From Planococcus koreensis (lineage in GTDB: Bacteria; Bacillota; Bacilli; Bacillales_A; Planococcaceae): a DNA stretch of 49,413 nucleotides. Positions 1-9,587 of this stretch are shown here, piece after piece. Made by a program: the position numbers and the translations under genes. Each line of letters opens with the position of its first letter. The stretch's first letter is position 1. The DNA lies in the NCBI RefSeq assembly GCF_004761975.1, contig NZ_RQII01000020.1:1-49413 (forward strand), read 5' to 3'. Below the pieces are notes generated by a model that did not search any database, was not told where the DNA came from, and saw nothing but the letters and a program-made list of their open reading frames with translations.

Positions 1-43
1 GGGTTGAATTGTTTGAACACCCCAACATTTAGTGTAGAACCAG

Positions 44-86
44 AAAAAAAGCCGCTTGCAGCACCGGGATGGGCATGCAAAGCGGC
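44..86 (-). terminator. Rho-independent terminator after spo0A
   Basis: Read on the minus strand, a GC-rich stem (GCCGCTTTGCA pairing with TGCAAGCGGC, one bulged base) is followed by a run of seven T. It lies about 20 bases past the spo0A stop. Bases 1-43 show no gene. Confidence 0.85.
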
Positions 87-104
87 GTGGTCGGCAGTGC
101 GGGA

Positions 105-863
105 TTACTTCCCTTGCCCATTTTTAGTACTGTTGACAATCATCGCGATAAATTTCGAATTGGTCGGCTTTTCTTTCAGCAACTCTTCGCTGTATCCGAA
201 TATAGCAGATATGTGCCGCGTATCGTCTCTGTTCCATACCAGTTCGATGGCGTGTCGAATGGATCTTTCAACACGCGTCGGCGTTGAGTCCATCCGTTCT
301 GCGACATTTGGATAAAGTTCCTTTGTCACTTTATTGAGCAATGCGGGATTATCCATCACTTGGGAAATCGCTTCTTTCAAATAATGGTAGCCTTGGATAT
401 GGGGCGGAATCCCGATATCTTTCATCAAAGCAATAATTTCTTCGTTCTTCAACGCCGCCGTTTTTTTCGGATTTTCCGGCAGCGGCCGGCTTTGCATAAT
501 GTGGTTGATCTGGATTGCCAGCCGTTCGGCTTCGAAAGGCTTCATGATGAAATAGGAAGCTCCGTTTTGGGCTGCCTGCGACATGATCGATTCCTGGCCG
601 AAAGCTGACAACATGATGACTTCAATATTGCGCAAACCTTCATCTTCTTTGATGGCGTCGAGAACCGCGATGCCATCCAAATAGGGCATGATGATGTCCA
701 GCACCAGAACATCGATTTCATGCTGGCCCAGCATTTCAATGCACGTCTTGCCGTTATAGGCGACAGCGACTACTTCCATATTTGGTTGGCTGCTCAAATA
801 ATCGCTCATTAGTTTGACTAAGTCGCTATTATCATCCGCGATTGCAATTTTTATCGTTTCCAT
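105..863 (-). CDS. spo0A: Response regulator Spo0A
   Basis: Master phosphorelay response regulator; in Bacillus it is phosphorylated by Spo0B and controls sporulation, biofilm and stationary-phase genes. The 252-residue product has a receiver domain (about 1-120) with acidic residues D10 and D11, phospho-acceptor D56 in LVLDIIMP and the K of IMKPF, then a C-terminal Spo0A DNA-binding domain (about 145-250) containing RVERSIRHAIELVW and KPTNSKFIAM. The inter-domain linker is shorter than in B. subtilis. The start is placed at ATG 863, 7 bases after AGGAGGAG; a TTG at 866 is only 4 bases away. It lies directly behind recN, where B. subtilis has spoIVB in between. All signalling residues are present, so it looks functional even though sporulation genes are missing nearby; a role in biofilm or competence is inference. 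Confidence 0.95.
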   Translation of the reverse strand: METIKIAIADDNSDLVKLMSDYLSSQPNMEVVAVAYNGKTCIEMLGQHEIDVLVLDIIMPYLDGIAVLDAIKEDEGLRNIEVIMLSAFGQESIMSQAAQNGASYFIMKPFEAERLAIQINHIMQSRPLPENPKKTAALKNEEIIALMKDIGIPPHIQGYHYLKEAISQVMDNPALLNKVTKELYPNVAERMDSTPTRVERSIRHAIELVWNRDDTRHISAIFGYSEELLKEKPTNSKFIAMIVNSTKNGQGK

Positions 864-897
864 CAACTAACTCCTCCTGCTAGGTGCTTCTGCACTT

Positions 898-2594
898 CTA
901 TCGCAACGAAAGTTTTCTATCTTTTGCAAGGGTCAGCAATTCCTCGGCATGCTGCAGCGTCAAATCAGTGATTTCCGCACCAGACAGCATCCGGCTCATT
1001 TCTTCGGTACGTTCCTGGCCGTCCAATTCGTGGACTGCCGTTGTCGTACGCTGCTTCCCAACTTTCTTTTCTATAAAGAGGTGCTGATCCGCCATCGCTG
1101 CAACCTGCGGCAAATGGGAAATGCACAGAACTTGCGAATGGACGGAAATCGCCGCAATCTTCTCGGCTATCGCTTGGGCGACACGGCCGCTGACGCCCGT
1201 ATCCACTTCATCGAATATAATCGAAGTGATGCCTTGGTGTTTCGAGAAAATCGTCTTCAATGCCAGCATCATCCGTGACAATTCGCCGCCTGAAGCAACT
1301 TTCGTCAGCGGCTTCAGCGGCTCGCCAAGATTGGTGGAAATATAGAACGAAATGACATCTCCGCCGTTGCGGTCAAATCGGCCGTTCGGCAATGCACTGA
1401 AATTGACTTCAAAAGAAGCTTTGCCCATGTGCAGTTCACGCAATTGCTCCATGATTGCCTTGCCCAGTTTGCTTGCTGCTTTTTTCCGCAGAATGGTCAA
1501 TTCTTCTGCGTCGACGCGCAAGTCTTCGGTCAATTCCTTCAACTTCGCTTGATCGAGCTGATAACGCTGGTCACGGTTGACGAGTTTGTCCAATTCATCC
1601 GCTTGCTGTTCGTGGTAAATGAGAATATCTTCAACAGAAGCGCCGTATTTGCGCTTCAGCGATTGGATCAACGCCAGGCGTTGTTCGATTTCGTTCAATC
1701 GGCTCGGGTCGAATTCCATATCGTCAATCAACCGCTTGATTTCAGAAGAGACGTCCTGCAGCTGATAAAACGCACTTGACACCAGTTCGGAATGGCTGCC
1801 GAATTGTTCATCGACAGACGCGGCGTGTTCGAGTTCCGACATCGCGGAACCGACCCAGTCAAGCCCTTTTGATTCACCTTGGATGGCTTCATGGGCTGCA
1901 GACACCGATTCGTAGATCTTGGTGAAATTCTGCAGCTTTTTCCGTTCCTGCAATAAATCCTCTTCTTCTCCCGCGATCAATTCCGCCGCTTCGATCTCCC
2001 GCAATTGGAACGTCAGCAAGTCGATGCGCTGGGCAATTTGCTGTTCGTTTTCATTATAAGACGCAAATTCCCTTTTCAGCTTCATGTATTTGTCGTAGGT
2101 GTGCGAATAGCTTTCTTTCGCCTTGCCCAAAGAATTCCCGGCGAACTGATCCAAGAGATGCAGATGCTGTTTCTCATCCATCAACTCTTGTGTTTCATGC
2201 TGGCCGTGGATGTCGATCAGCGCTCCGCCAATTTCCCGCAGAATCGAAATCGTCACCAATTTCCCGTTGACGCGGCAGACGTTTTTGCCTTTATCGTTCA
2301 GTTCGCGGCGCAGCAAAATCTCGCCATCTGTCGGCTCCATGCCGAAATCCGCTAATTTAGCGAATACCGGATGCTTGGCATCTTCTATCGAGAAAAGGCC
2401 TTCAATTTCAGCTTTCTTCGCGCCATGGCGGATAAATTCCTGGCTTCCGCGGCCACCTGCAAGCAAATGCACGGCATCTATGATAATCGACTTTCCGGCG
2501 CCGTTTCCCCAGTCAACACGGTCAGCCCTTCTGTAAAACTAACTGTCAGCGCTTCGATGATTGCAAAATTGCGTATATCCAATTCACGCAGCAT
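898..2594 (-). pseudogene. recN: DNA repair protein RecN, frameshifted in Walker A
   Basis: RecN is an SMC-like ATPase that acts early in double-strand break repair. From ATG 2594 (with AGAGGTGG upstream) the reading starts as a normal RecN N-terminus (MLRELDIRNFAIIEAL) and reaches VLTGET, then runs out of frame and stops at 2478-2480 after 38 codons. The other frame picks up at once as AGKSIIIDAVHLLAGGRG and continues through the coiled coil to Walker B (IIFDEVDTGVSG) and the end at 898. Adding one G near 2498-2503 restores GETGAGKS and a protein of about 565 residues, the usual length. The only remaining start is a GTG at 2472, which would give a protein without the P-loop. This is either a true loss of function or a base-call error in a CCC run; the rest of the gene looks intact. 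Confidence 0.88.
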
Positions 2595-2609
2595 ATGTCC
2601 ACCTCTTTT

Positions 2610-3059
2610 TTAAAGCATCTCAATCAAACGTTGTCTCAATACTTCACGCTGGTCTGTATCGCGGCAGATGATGAGACAAGTATCATCTCCACAGATCGTG
2701 CCAAGAATTTCCTCCCAGTCCAAATGGTCGATCAATGAACCGATTGCATGGGCGTTGCCCGGCAAGGTCTTCATGATCAAGAAATGGCTGGCGCCGTCAA
2801 TGCTGACGAACGCATCCGTTAAAGCACGGTGCAATTTCTGCATAGGATTGAAGCGCTGGTCAGCCGGCAGGCTGTATTTATAACGGCCGTCCTGAAGCGG
2901 CACTTTTACTAAATGCAATTCCTTGATGTCTCTTGAAACAGTCGCTTGCGTTACTTCGTAGCCCGCTGACTTCAACAGGTCCACCAGTTCATCCTGTGTT
3001 TCGATTTCACGGTTTGAAATGAGATCACGGATTTTAATATGTCTTTGCCCTTTGTTCAA
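2610..3059 (-). CDS. argR: Arginine repressor ArgR/AhrC
   Basis: Transcriptional regulator of arginine biosynthesis and catabolism that binds ARG boxes as a hexamer with L-arginine as co-repressor. The 149 residues show the N-terminal winged helix (about 1-70, with [18 protein letters not shown] as recognition region) and the C-terminal arginine-binding oligomerisation domain (about 80-149, with [15 protein letters not shown]). Length is typical. The start is TTG 3059, about 6 bases behind TAGGAGGA. It sits between tlyA and recN as in B. subtilis, but has its own promoter and operator. Confidence 0.95.
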   Translation of the reverse strand: MNKGQRHIKIRDLISNREIETQDELVDLLKSAGYEVTQATVSRDIKELHLVKVPLQDGRYKYSLPADQRFNPMQKLHRALTDAFVSIDGASHFLIMKTLPGNAHAIGSLIDHLDWEEILGTICGDDTCLIICRDTDQREVLRQRLIEML

Positions 3060-3077
3060 TTGAAGTCCTCCTAAGGA

Positions 3078-3091
3078 TGAATAATTATTCC
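3078..3091 (-). promoter_or_regulatory. ARG box in the argR leader
   Basis: TGAATAATTATTCC matches the ARG box TGNATWWWWATNCA at every fixed position but the last, and contains the perfect palindrome GAATAATTATTC. It lies just downstream of the -10, where binding would block transcription, suggesting autoregulation. Confidence 0.7.
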
Positions 3092-3102
3092 ATATACCTT
3101 AT

Positions 3103-3131
3103 ATCGTACCTTTATTCAGCCTGAAAAACAA
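3103..3131 (-). promoter_or_regulatory. argR promoter (SigA type)
   Basis: On the minus strand TTGTTT (3131-3126) and TACGAT (3108-3103) are separated by 17 bases. The predicted start falls about 10 bases before the ARG box. Confidence 0.6.
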
Positions 3132-3305
3132 GTGAACAAGAAAACAAGGGTTTTCAGGTCATTTCCGGTAGTTGAGAAAGTTAAAAAGAATAATTATGAG
3201 AGCCGATATTCCGCGGGAGCCGCTCTTTTTTGCTCCATATCCCGGATCTATATAACAGTAGATATTGCATTCTTTATTTCTTTAACAAAAGAACTGAAGA
3301 GAAGT

Positions 3306-3342
3306 AAAAAAGGACTGCCGAGAATTTCTCGACAGCCCTTTT
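3306..3342 (-). terminator. Terminator after tlyA
   Basis: Inverted repeat GGACTGCCGAGAA / TTCTCGACAGCCC around 3312-3339, followed on the minus strand by a T run. It separates dxs-tlyA from argR. The remaining 3132-3305 holds no recognisable gene. Confidence 0.85.
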
Positions 3343-3351
3343 GGAATGTAC

Positions 3352-4173
3352 TTACAGTGTTTCATGGGCCAATTTGACAAGGTTCGCTATTGCGTCATCG
3401 GACATCGGAGCGATTTCACTGCCCTCTGCCGCCGATTGCAGGTGGAACAAGAATTCAATATTCCCTTCGCCTCCGGTAATCGGTGAGAAAGACATATTCT
3501 TCACATGGAATCCCGATTGGATCGCGAAATTGCCGACTTTCGCCAGCACGTCGCGATGCGTTTTCGGTTCCCGCACGATACCTTTTTTGCCGACAGCTTC
3601 GCGCCCTGCCTCAAATTGCGGCTTGACGAGAGCAATCACATCGCCGCCTGGCACAAGAATTTGTTTCAGTACCGGCAAAATGATGCGCAATGAGATGAAG
3701 CTGACGTCGATTGTCGCAAACTCCGGCAAACCTTCTGTAAAATCTTCCGGCTTTGAATGCCGGAAATTGGTTTTTTCCATAACGGTAACCCGTTCATCCT
3801 GCCTGATCTTCCAGGCCAGCTGGTTCGAGCCGACGTCCAAGGCGTAGCAATGCTTCGCGCCGTTTTGAAGGGCGCAATCCGTAAATCCGCCGGTCGATGA
3901 ACCGATGTCGAGCATCAATTTGCCTTCGACCGATAAATCGAATTCGGCGAGCGCTTTTTCAAGCTTCAGCCCACCGCGGCTGACGTATTTCAAGTCATTG
4001 CCTTTCATGCGCAATGGTGCGTCTTCAGCGATTTTCTCGCCCGGTTTTTCCATGCGTTCTTCATTGGAAAATATAATGCCGGCCATAATGGCTCTTTTCG
4101 CTTTTTCACGCGTTTCACAGATGCCCCGCTCAACGAGCAGGACGTCTACACGCTCTTTTTTCGGTTTGTTCAT
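3352..4173 (-). CDS. tlyA: TlyA family rRNA 2'-O-methyltransferase / hemolysin-like
   Basis: The YqxC/TlyA family couples an S4 RNA-binding domain to an FtsJ-type methyltransferase; mycobacterial TlyA methylates 16S and 23S rRNA and determines capreomycin sensitivity. The 273-residue product has the S4 domain at about 6-65 ([20 protein letters not shown]) and the SAM-binding segment [19 protein letters not shown] at about 88, followed by [10 protein letters not shown] and a catalytic-type lysine in [11 protein letters not shown]. Its ATG overlaps the dxs stop by four bases (ATGA), so the two are translationally coupled. Specificity in this organism is inferred from the family. Confidence 0.9.
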   Translation of the reverse strand: MNKPKKERVDVLLVERGICETREKAKRAIMAGIIFSNEERMEKPGEKIAEDAPLRMKGNDLKYVSRGGLKLEKALAEFDLSVEGKLMLDIGSSTGGFTDCALQNGAKHCYALDVGSNQLAWKIRQDERVTVMEKTNFRHSKPEDFTEGLPEFATIDVSFISLRIILPVLKQILVPGGDVIALVKPQFEAGREAVGKKGIVREPKTHRDVLAKVGNFAIQSGFHVKNMSFSPITGGEGNIEFLFHLQSAAEGSEIAPMSDDAIANLVKLAHETL

Positions 4174-6071
4174 AGGACGTTCGATTCCGCCTTTTGCACA
4201 GCTGTCAATTTTTTCGCAATGCGCACCACTTCGTCGCTGTTCAAATGGATTTCGTCCATCAACTCGGCGACATCGCCGTGCTCAATAAATTGATCCGGAA
4301 TGCCGAGGCGGTGGATTACCGCGCCGTAATATTCGTTTTCTTCCGCAAATTCAAGAACCCCACTGCCGAAGCCGCCTTGCAGCACTGCTTCTTCCAGCGT
4401 GATGATCGGAATCTTGCGTCCGAAAATCGAATGCAGAATCGCTTCGTCCATCGGTTTGATGAAGCGTGCATTGACGACTTCCAGCTGGATTCCTTGCTCG
4501 CGCAATTGTTCAGCCGCATGAAGCGCCATGGGTATTGTTGTACCGAATGTCAGGATGACCGCATCGACGCCCTTTTCCAATACTTCCCATGAGCCGATTG
4601 GCAAGCTTTTCAGTTCGCTGTCCATCGGTACGCCCAGTCCATTGCCGCGCGGATAGCGCAAAGCAATCGGTCCGCCGTTGTATTCGATCGCGGTTTGGAC
4701 CATGTGCTGGCCTTCGTTTTCGTCTTTCGGCATCATGACGACCATGTTCGGCAGATTCCGCAGGAATGCGACATCGAATACACCTTGATGTGTTTCGCCG
4801 TCTGCTCCGACAAGGCCTGCCCGGTCAATGCCGATAAAAACGTTCAAGTTCTGGCGGCAAACATCGTGCACCACTTGGTCGTAAGCGCGCTGCAGGAAGG
4901 TCGAATAAATCGCCAAGAACGGTTTCATGTCTACTGCAGCCAGACCAGCCGCCATCGTCATCGCATGCTGTTCAGCAATGCCGACGTCATAGAAGCGGTC
5001 TGGAAATTCAGAAGCGAAACCGACAAGCTTCGAGCCAACCGGCATTGCCGGCGTAATGGCGACGATGCGCTCATCTTCACGCGCCAGTTTGCGCACAGTT
5101 TCCGCAATCAAGCCGCTCCATGAAGGCGCTTTGGATGAAGATGCAACCAAGTCGCCAGTTTCCATTTTATAAGGGCCAGTTCCGTGCCACGTCCCGACAA
5201 CATCGTTTTCAGCGGGCAGGAAGCCTTTGCCTTTTTTCGTGATGACATGAAGCAAGACAGGTCCCTTGGTTTTCTTGGCGTATTTCAGGTTTTCTTCAAG
5301 TTCTTCAAGGTCATGCCCGTCGATAGGCCCCAGGTACGTAAAGCCTAGCTCTTCAAAGAACATGCCGGAAACAACCAAATATTTCAAGCTGTCTTTGACG
5401 CGCTCTGCTGTAGAAGCGAGTTTTCCGCCAACCGCAGGAATTTTTTTCATCAAGTATTCCAAATCATCTTTGACTTTATTGTATTTGCCCGCTGTCCGCA
5501 TTCTGCCAAGCACGCTGTGCATGGCGCCGACGTTCGGTGCAATCGACATTTCGTTGTCATTGAGGATGACGATCATATCGGTTTTTTCGTGCCCGATGTG
5601 GTTCAATGCCTCAAACGCCATTCCGCCGGTCAATGCGCCGTCTCCGATGATCGGGATTACGTGGTTGCCGGTTTTCTGGATATCGCGTGCTGCCGCCATG
5701 CCCATTGCCGCAGACAATGAAGTCGAGCTATGGCCCGTTTCCCAGACATCGTGTTCGCTTTCGATGCGTTTCGGGAATCCGCATAGGCCTTTGAATTGGC
5801 GCAGCGTATCAAACTGGCTGGCACGACCCGTCAGGATTTTGTGGACGTATGACTGATGTCCAACGTCCCAAATCAATTTATCGGAAGGGCTGTCAAACAC
5901 TTTATGCAGCGCGAGCGTCAATTCGACGACGCCCAAATTGGGGCCGATATGGCCTCCGGTTCTTGATAAGTTTTCAATTAGGAATTTCCGGATATCTTCA
6001 CTTAATTCAACGAGCTGATCATTGTTCAGCCCTTTTAAGAAAGATGGACTGGTAATCGTATGCAGATCCAT
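4170..6071 (-). CDS. dxs: 1-deoxy-D-xylulose-5-phosphate synthase
   Basis: Thiamine diphosphate enzyme that condenses pyruvate and glyceraldehyde 3-phosphate, the first step of the MEP isoprenoid pathway. The product of about 633 residues shows the ThDP-binding [18 protein letters not shown] segment, [15 protein letters not shown], the transketolase pyrimidine domain ([18 protein letters not shown], about residues 370-390) and the C-terminal transketolase domain. Start candidates are GTG 6080, ATG 6077 and ATG 6071; 6071 (MDLHTITSP) matches known Dxs N-termini and has the best spacing from AAGGTG. Two other isoprenoid genes, ispA and ispG, lie in the window. It has its own promoter, although ispA is just upstream on the same strand. 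Confidence 0.96.
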   Translation of the reverse strand: MDLHTITSPSFLKGLNNDQLVELSEDIRKFLIENLSRTGGHIGPNLGVVELTLALHKVFDSPSDKLIWDVGHQSYVHKILTGRASQFDTLRQFKGLCGFPKRIESEHDVWETGHSSTSLSAAMGMAAARDIQKTGNHVIPIIGDGALTGGMAFEALNHIGHEKTDMIVILNDNEMSIAPNVGAMHSVLGRMRTAGKYNKVKDDLEYLMKKIPAVGGKLASTAERVKDSLKYLVVSGMFFEELGFTYLGPIDGHDLEELEENLKYAKKTKGPVLLHVITKKGKGFLPAENDVVGTWHGTGPYKMETGDLVASSSKAPSWSGLIAETVRKLAREDERIVAITPAMPVGSKLVGFASEFPDRFYDVGIAEQHAMTMAAGLAAVDMKPFLAIYSTFLQRAYDQVVHDVCRQNLNVFIGIDRAGLVGADGETHQGVFDVAFLRNLPNMVVMMPKDENEGQHMVQTAIEYNGGPIALRYPRGNGLGVPMDSELKSLPIGSWEVLEKGVDAVILTFGTTIPMALHAAEQLREQGIQLEVVNARFIKPMDEAILHSIFGRKIPIITLEEAVLQGGFGSGVLEFAEENEYYGAVIHRLGIPDQFIEHGDVAELMDEIHLNSDEVVRIAKKLTAVQKAESNVL

Positions 6072-6120
6072 TGCCATCACACACCTTCTATATAATTTTA
6101 CCTTAGAGTAATCTGTCTTT

Positions 6121-6148
6121 ATTATAACAATGTGAAGCCATAGTACAA
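6121..6148 (-). promoter_or_regulatory. dxs promoter (SigA type)
   Basis: Minus-strand TTGTAC (6148-6143), 16-base spacer, TATAAT (6126-6121); the dxs start lies about 50 bases downstream. Confidence 0.65.
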
Positions 6149-6164
6149 ATCAGAGTGTATGAGT

Positions 6165-7043
6165 TCAGCTTTTTCTTTTTACGATCAATGCTGTGAGTTC
6201 TTCGAGAAGCGACGTTTTTCCACCCAAAACCGAGACGGCTTGCAAAGCTTCGTTGGCGTGAAAATCCAGTTTTTCTTTCGCTTTTGGCAGCGTTAACAAG
6301 CCTGGATACGTGCTTTTTGCACTCGATTCATCCTTGCCTGCTGTCTTGCCAAGCTCTTGTGACGTTCCTGTGACATCCAAAATATCATCTTGGATTTGGA
6401 ACGCCAGGCCGATGTGTTCGCCGAATTTGACAAGCGCCACCATTTCTTCCGGCTGGGCGTTGCCGAGTATCGCACCGGCAAGAATGCTGTAGGTCAGCAA
6501 AGCGCCTGTTTTCAAACGATGCACTTGTTCGAGTTCTTCAAGCGACAGTTTTTTCTCTTCGCCTTCAATGTCGAGTACTTGGCCGCCAACCATGCCTTCT
6601 GCGCCAGCCGCGACACTCAGCAAATCGATGAGGCGCACTTTGTCATCGCTCGATACATGGTTCAAGCGGGCCAACACGCCGAAGCTATAAGTGAGCAACG
6701 CGTCGCCGGCAAGAATCGCCACAGCTTCACCGAACACTTTATGGTTCGTCGGCATACCGCGGCGCAAATCATCGTTGTCCATGCTTGGCAGATCGTCATG
6801 GATCAACGAATAGGTATGGATCATTTCAATCGATGCCGCCACTTTCAATGCATCCGGATGGTCTTGACCCAATTCGTGCAATACGGCCAGCAGCAGGATT
6901 GGGCGGATGCGTTTGCCTCCCGCCTGCAGCGAATAATGCATCGATTCCTTCAATGACGCCGGAATGGACAGCATCTGGATTTGTTCGGCAAGTTCCTGTT
7001 GGATCAACGGTTCGTAATGGGCTCTGAATTCGCTTAAGTTCAT
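6165..7043 (-). CDS. ispA: Polyprenyl synthase (farnesyl diphosphate synthase type)
   Basis: Prenyl chain elongation enzyme making farnesyl diphosphate from IPP and DMAPP, the precursor of undecaprenyl phosphate, quinone tails and pigments. The 292-residue product has the first aspartate-rich motif in LIHDDLPSMDNDDLRRG (about 84-100), the second in FQIQDDILDVTG (about 222), and the substrate-binding GGKRIRP near residue 43. The length fits IspA/YqiD. Its ATG overlaps the xseB stop (ATGA), placing it at the end of the nusB-folD-xseA-xseB-ispA cluster. Chain-length specificity cannot be proved from sequence. Confidence 0.92.
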   Translation of the reverse strand: MNLSEFRAHYEPLIQQELAEQIQMLSIPASLKESMHYSLQAGGKRIRPILLLAVLHELGQDHPDALKVAASIEMIHTYSLIHDDLPSMDNDDLRRGMPTNHKVFGEAVAILAGDALLTYSFGVLARLNHVSSDDKVRLIDLLSVAAGAEGMVGGQVLDIEGEEKKLSLEELEQVHRLKTGALLTYSILAGAILGNAQPEEMVALVKFGEHIGLAFQIQDDILDVTGTSQELGKTAGKDESSAKSTYPGLLTLPKAKEKLDFHANEALQAVSVLGGKTSLLEELTALIVKRKS

Positions 7044-7273
7044 TTGGCAGAACCGTCCTCAAGATTTACTGGCACTTCTTTGCCTTCTTGCATCATCGTC
7101 ACCAATTGCTTCTCGGCATTCTGCAGTTTGTCGTGGCAGACTTTCGATAATTCCATGCCTTTTTGGTATAAAGTGAGCGCTTCCTCGAGCGGCACATCAC
7201 CTTGCTCTAATTGACGAACAATTTCTTCCAATTGTTCCATTGCCTGATTGAACATGATTTCTTTTTCAGCCAT
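7040..7273 (-). CDS. xseB: Exodeoxyribonuclease VII small subunit
   Basis: Small subunit of exonuclease VII, which degrades single-stranded DNA from both ends. The 77 residues form the family's two-helix hairpin: FNQAMEQLEEIVRQLEQGDV followed by PLEEALTLYQKGMELSKVC. The start at ATG 7273 is 7 bases after GGAGAG; the frame is open further upstream but without a better ribosome site. It overlaps the end of xseA by 8 bases and the start of ispA by 4. Confidence 0.93.
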   Translation of the reverse strand: MAEKEIMFNQAMEQLEEIVRQLEQGDVPLEEALTLYQKGMELSKVCHDKLQNAEKQLVTMMQEGKEVPVNLEDGSAK

Positions 7274-8627
7274 CTTGTCGCTCTCCTTCACTTGTTAAGA
7301 TTCGTTCGCTTACAGTCGTTTTCAAAACGCCGTCTTTCATGGAAATGCTTAAGCGATCGCCGGCTTCTACTTGCTCGACGCTTTTTATGACTTTGTCGTC
7401 TTTATAGGTGATGGAATAGCCGCGGTCCATGATTTTCAATGGGCTGAGTGCATCCAATGTCCGCATGGCTGAAGTTAATTGCTGGGTATTGTCCCGCACA
7501 GCCAGCGCGGCCAGCTGGTCAATCCTCTTTTTCAGTGCATCCAGCTCCAATGCAGATTGGCGGATTCGGCTTTCCGGAGTTCGCGTTGCCAGTTGTTTGT
7601 CCAAATTCTTGTAGCGTTCACGCGCATAATTGAATTGCTGGAACGTTTCCCGGCGCAACGACTCGGTCGCCCGTTCCACCCGTTCAATAAACGGACGGTA
7701 CAAGCGGTCCGGATAAGCGAGTGGAAACGATGTCGTGAGACGCTCCAATGATGCCTTTTCACGCGCTATGGCGTTTGCGGTCGTTCGGTACATGCCGCTG
7801 CGGTAATTAAGCAGCCGGTCCAGAAGCTCTGCCTTGCTCGGCACTGCGAGCTCAGCTGCGGCCGTCGGTGTCGGTGCCCGCAAGTCCGATACGAAATCGG
7901 CAATTGTCGTGTCCGTTTCATGTCCGATGGCACTGATAATCGGAATGCGCGATTGATAAATGGCACGCGCAACGGCTTCTTCATTGAAAGACCATAAGTC
8001 TTCAATTGACCCGCCGCCGCGACCGACGATTAGCACGTCATAGTCCTTTTGATTCGCCGCTTGGATGGATTGCACAATCGACTGGGTCGCCTGTGCGCCT
8101 TGTACCAATGTGGGATAAATGACAACGTGTGCGAGGGGATAGCGCCGGTTCAGCGTGATGCAAATATCGCGGACAGCTGCCCCGGTCGGCGCGGTGACCA
8201 CTGCGATGCGTTTTGGAAAACGTGGAAATGCCTTTTTATGTGCAGCATTGAACAGCCCTTCTTTGGCAAGCTTTTCTTTCAGCTGTTCAAATGCCAGGTA
8301 ATAATCGCCGATGCCGTCAGACTGCATCGATTGTGTATACAGCTGGTACTGGCCGGATGCCTCGTATACATTGACGTCACCTCGGATCAGCACGGTCATG
8401 CCGCTTTCCGGCTTGAACTTCACCGCTTTGGCGTTTGCGGAGAACATGACTGCCGGCAGCCGCGACGCATCATCTTTCAACGTAAAGTAGATGTGGCCGC
8501 TGGTATGGATTTTAACGTTGGATAATTCCCCTTTTACGTAGACGTCACGCAAATGAGGATCCACATCAAATTTCTTTTTTATGTATTTGGTTAATGCTTT
8601 TACGGATAAATACGGGTCGGCCGCCAA
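7266..8627 (-). CDS. xseA: Exodeoxyribonuclease VII large subunit
   Basis: Catalytic large subunit of exonuclease VII. The 453-residue product has an N-terminal OB fold (about 1-100, LSNVKIHTSGHIYFTLKD), the catalytic core (about 120-330) with RIAVVTAPTGAAVRDI, IVGRGGGSIEDLWSFN, AIGHETDTTIADFVSDLRAP and TPTAAAELA, and a long C-terminal coiled coil. The start is TTG 8627; an in-frame stop and the folD terminator lie upstream, and only a weak GGGG ribosome site is seen, so translation initiation may be poor. Expression probably comes from read-through of the folD terminator, since no clear promoter is visible. Confidence 0.93.
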   Translation of the reverse strand: MAADPYLSVKALTKYIKKKFDVDPHLRDVYVKGELSNVKIHTSGHIYFTLKDDASRLPAVMFSANAKAVKFKPESGMTVLIRGDVNVYEASGQYQLYTQSMQSDGIGDYYLAFEQLKEKLAKEGLFNAAHKKAFPRFPKRIAVVTAPTGAAVRDICITLNRRYPLAHVVIYPTLVQGAQATQSIVQSIQAANQKDYDVLIVGRGGGSIEDLWSFNEEAVARAIYQSRIPIISAIGHETDTTIADFVSDLRAPTPTAAAELAVPSKAELLDRLLNYRSGMYRTTANAIAREKASLERLTTSFPLAYPDRLYRPFIERVERATESLRRETFQQFNYARERYKNLDKQLATRTPESRIRQSALELDALKKRIDQLAALAVRDNTQQLTSAMRTLDALSPLKIMDRGYSITYKDDKVIKSVEQVEAGDRLSISMKDGVLKTTVSERILTSEGERQDG

Positions 8628-8650
8628 AATTTCAACCCCAATCTTAGAAA

Positions 8651-8683
8651 TTAAAAAGCTGTCTTTCTTTCGAAAAACAGCTC
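8651..8683 (-). terminator. Hairpin terminator between folD and xseA
   Basis: Minus strand: AGCTGT...ACAGCT stem with an A/T-rich upper part, followed by TTTTT. It lies between the folD stop and the xseA start, inside what is otherwise one gene string, so it probably attenuates rather than fully stops. Confidence 0.65.
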
Positions 8684-8705
8684 ATTTTTATTCATTTTAC
8701 ATGGT

Positions 8706-9572
8706 TTAGGCGTTTTTGTCTTTCTGCAGCCCATTTTCAGCAGAGTGGAGCGTATTTTCCATCAGCATCGCGATGGTCATCGGCCCCACGCCGCCTGGCA
8801 CTGGCGTAAGATAGCCCGCAGTTTCCTGCACTGCAGCAAAATCGACATCGCCACAAAGTTTGCCGTTTTCATCGCGGTTCATGCCGACATCGATAACGGC
8901 AGCACCCGGTTTGACGTGGTCGGCGCCGATGAATTTGGCGCGTCCGATTGCGGCGATCAAAATGTCCGCTTGTCTCGTATATGACGCTAAATCTTGGGTT
9001 TTTGAATGGCAAAACGTCACGGTCGCATCTTTTTGCAGCAGCAGCTGGCCCACCGGTTTCCCGACGATATTGCTGCGGCCGACGACGACGGCGTGCTTGC
9101 CGGCAGGATCGATGCCGTAATGTTCAAGAAGTTTCATGATGCCATGCGGCGTGCACGGCAGGAACGCTTCTTTGCCGATCACCATATTGCCGACAGAAAT
9201 CGGATGGAAGCCATCGACATCTTTGGACGGGTCGATCGCCAAAATCACTTTGAATTCGTCGATATGTTCCGGCAGCGGCAATTGCACGAGGATGCCGTGG
9301 ATTTCAGGATCATTGTTCAATTCCTCTATTTTCGCCAGCAACTCTTCTTCGCTCAAATCCTCGGGGTATTGATGGAGATCCGAACGCATACCGAGCGCTT
9401 CACACGTTTTTTTCTTGTTTTTGACATATGTAAGCGAAGCGGAGTTTTCCCCGACCAGCACAACGGCCAGTCCAGGCGCAACCCCTTGTTCCTTCAAAGA
9501 TTTCACACGCTCTTCCACTTGCTCTTTAATTTTCTGGCTTACTGCTTTTCCGTCGATAGTAATCGCCGTCAC
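8706..9572 (-). CDS. folD: Bifunctional methylenetetrahydrofolate dehydrogenase / cyclohydrolase
   Basis: FolD interconverts 5,10-methylene-THF, 5,10-methenyl-THF and 10-formyl-THF with NADP+. The 288 residues show the catalytic [13 protein letters not shown] (Tyr and Lys near 50-54), the substrate loop QLPLPEHID, and the nucleotide-binding [20 protein letters not shown] near 155-175. The ending [19 protein letters not shown] is the family signature. The start is GTG 9572 behind GGAGGGG. The nusB stop lies 15 bases upstream, so the two are probably co-transcribed. Confidence 0.96.
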   Translation of the reverse strand: MTAITIDGKAVSQKIKEQVEERVKSLKEQGVAPGLAVVLVGENSASLTYVKNKKKTCEALGMRSDLHQYPEDLSEEELLAKIEELNNDPEIHGILVQLPLPEHIDEFKVILAIDPSKDVDGFHPISVGNMVIGKEAFLPCTPHGIMKLLEHYGIDPAGKHAVVVGRSNIVGKPVGQLLLQKDATVTFCHSKTQDLASYTRQADILIAAIGRAKFIGADHVKPGAAVIDVGMNRDENGKLCGDVDFAAVQETAGYLTPVPGGVGPMTIAMLMENTLHSAENGLQKDKNA

Positions 9573-9587
9573 AAAAACCCCTCCAAT

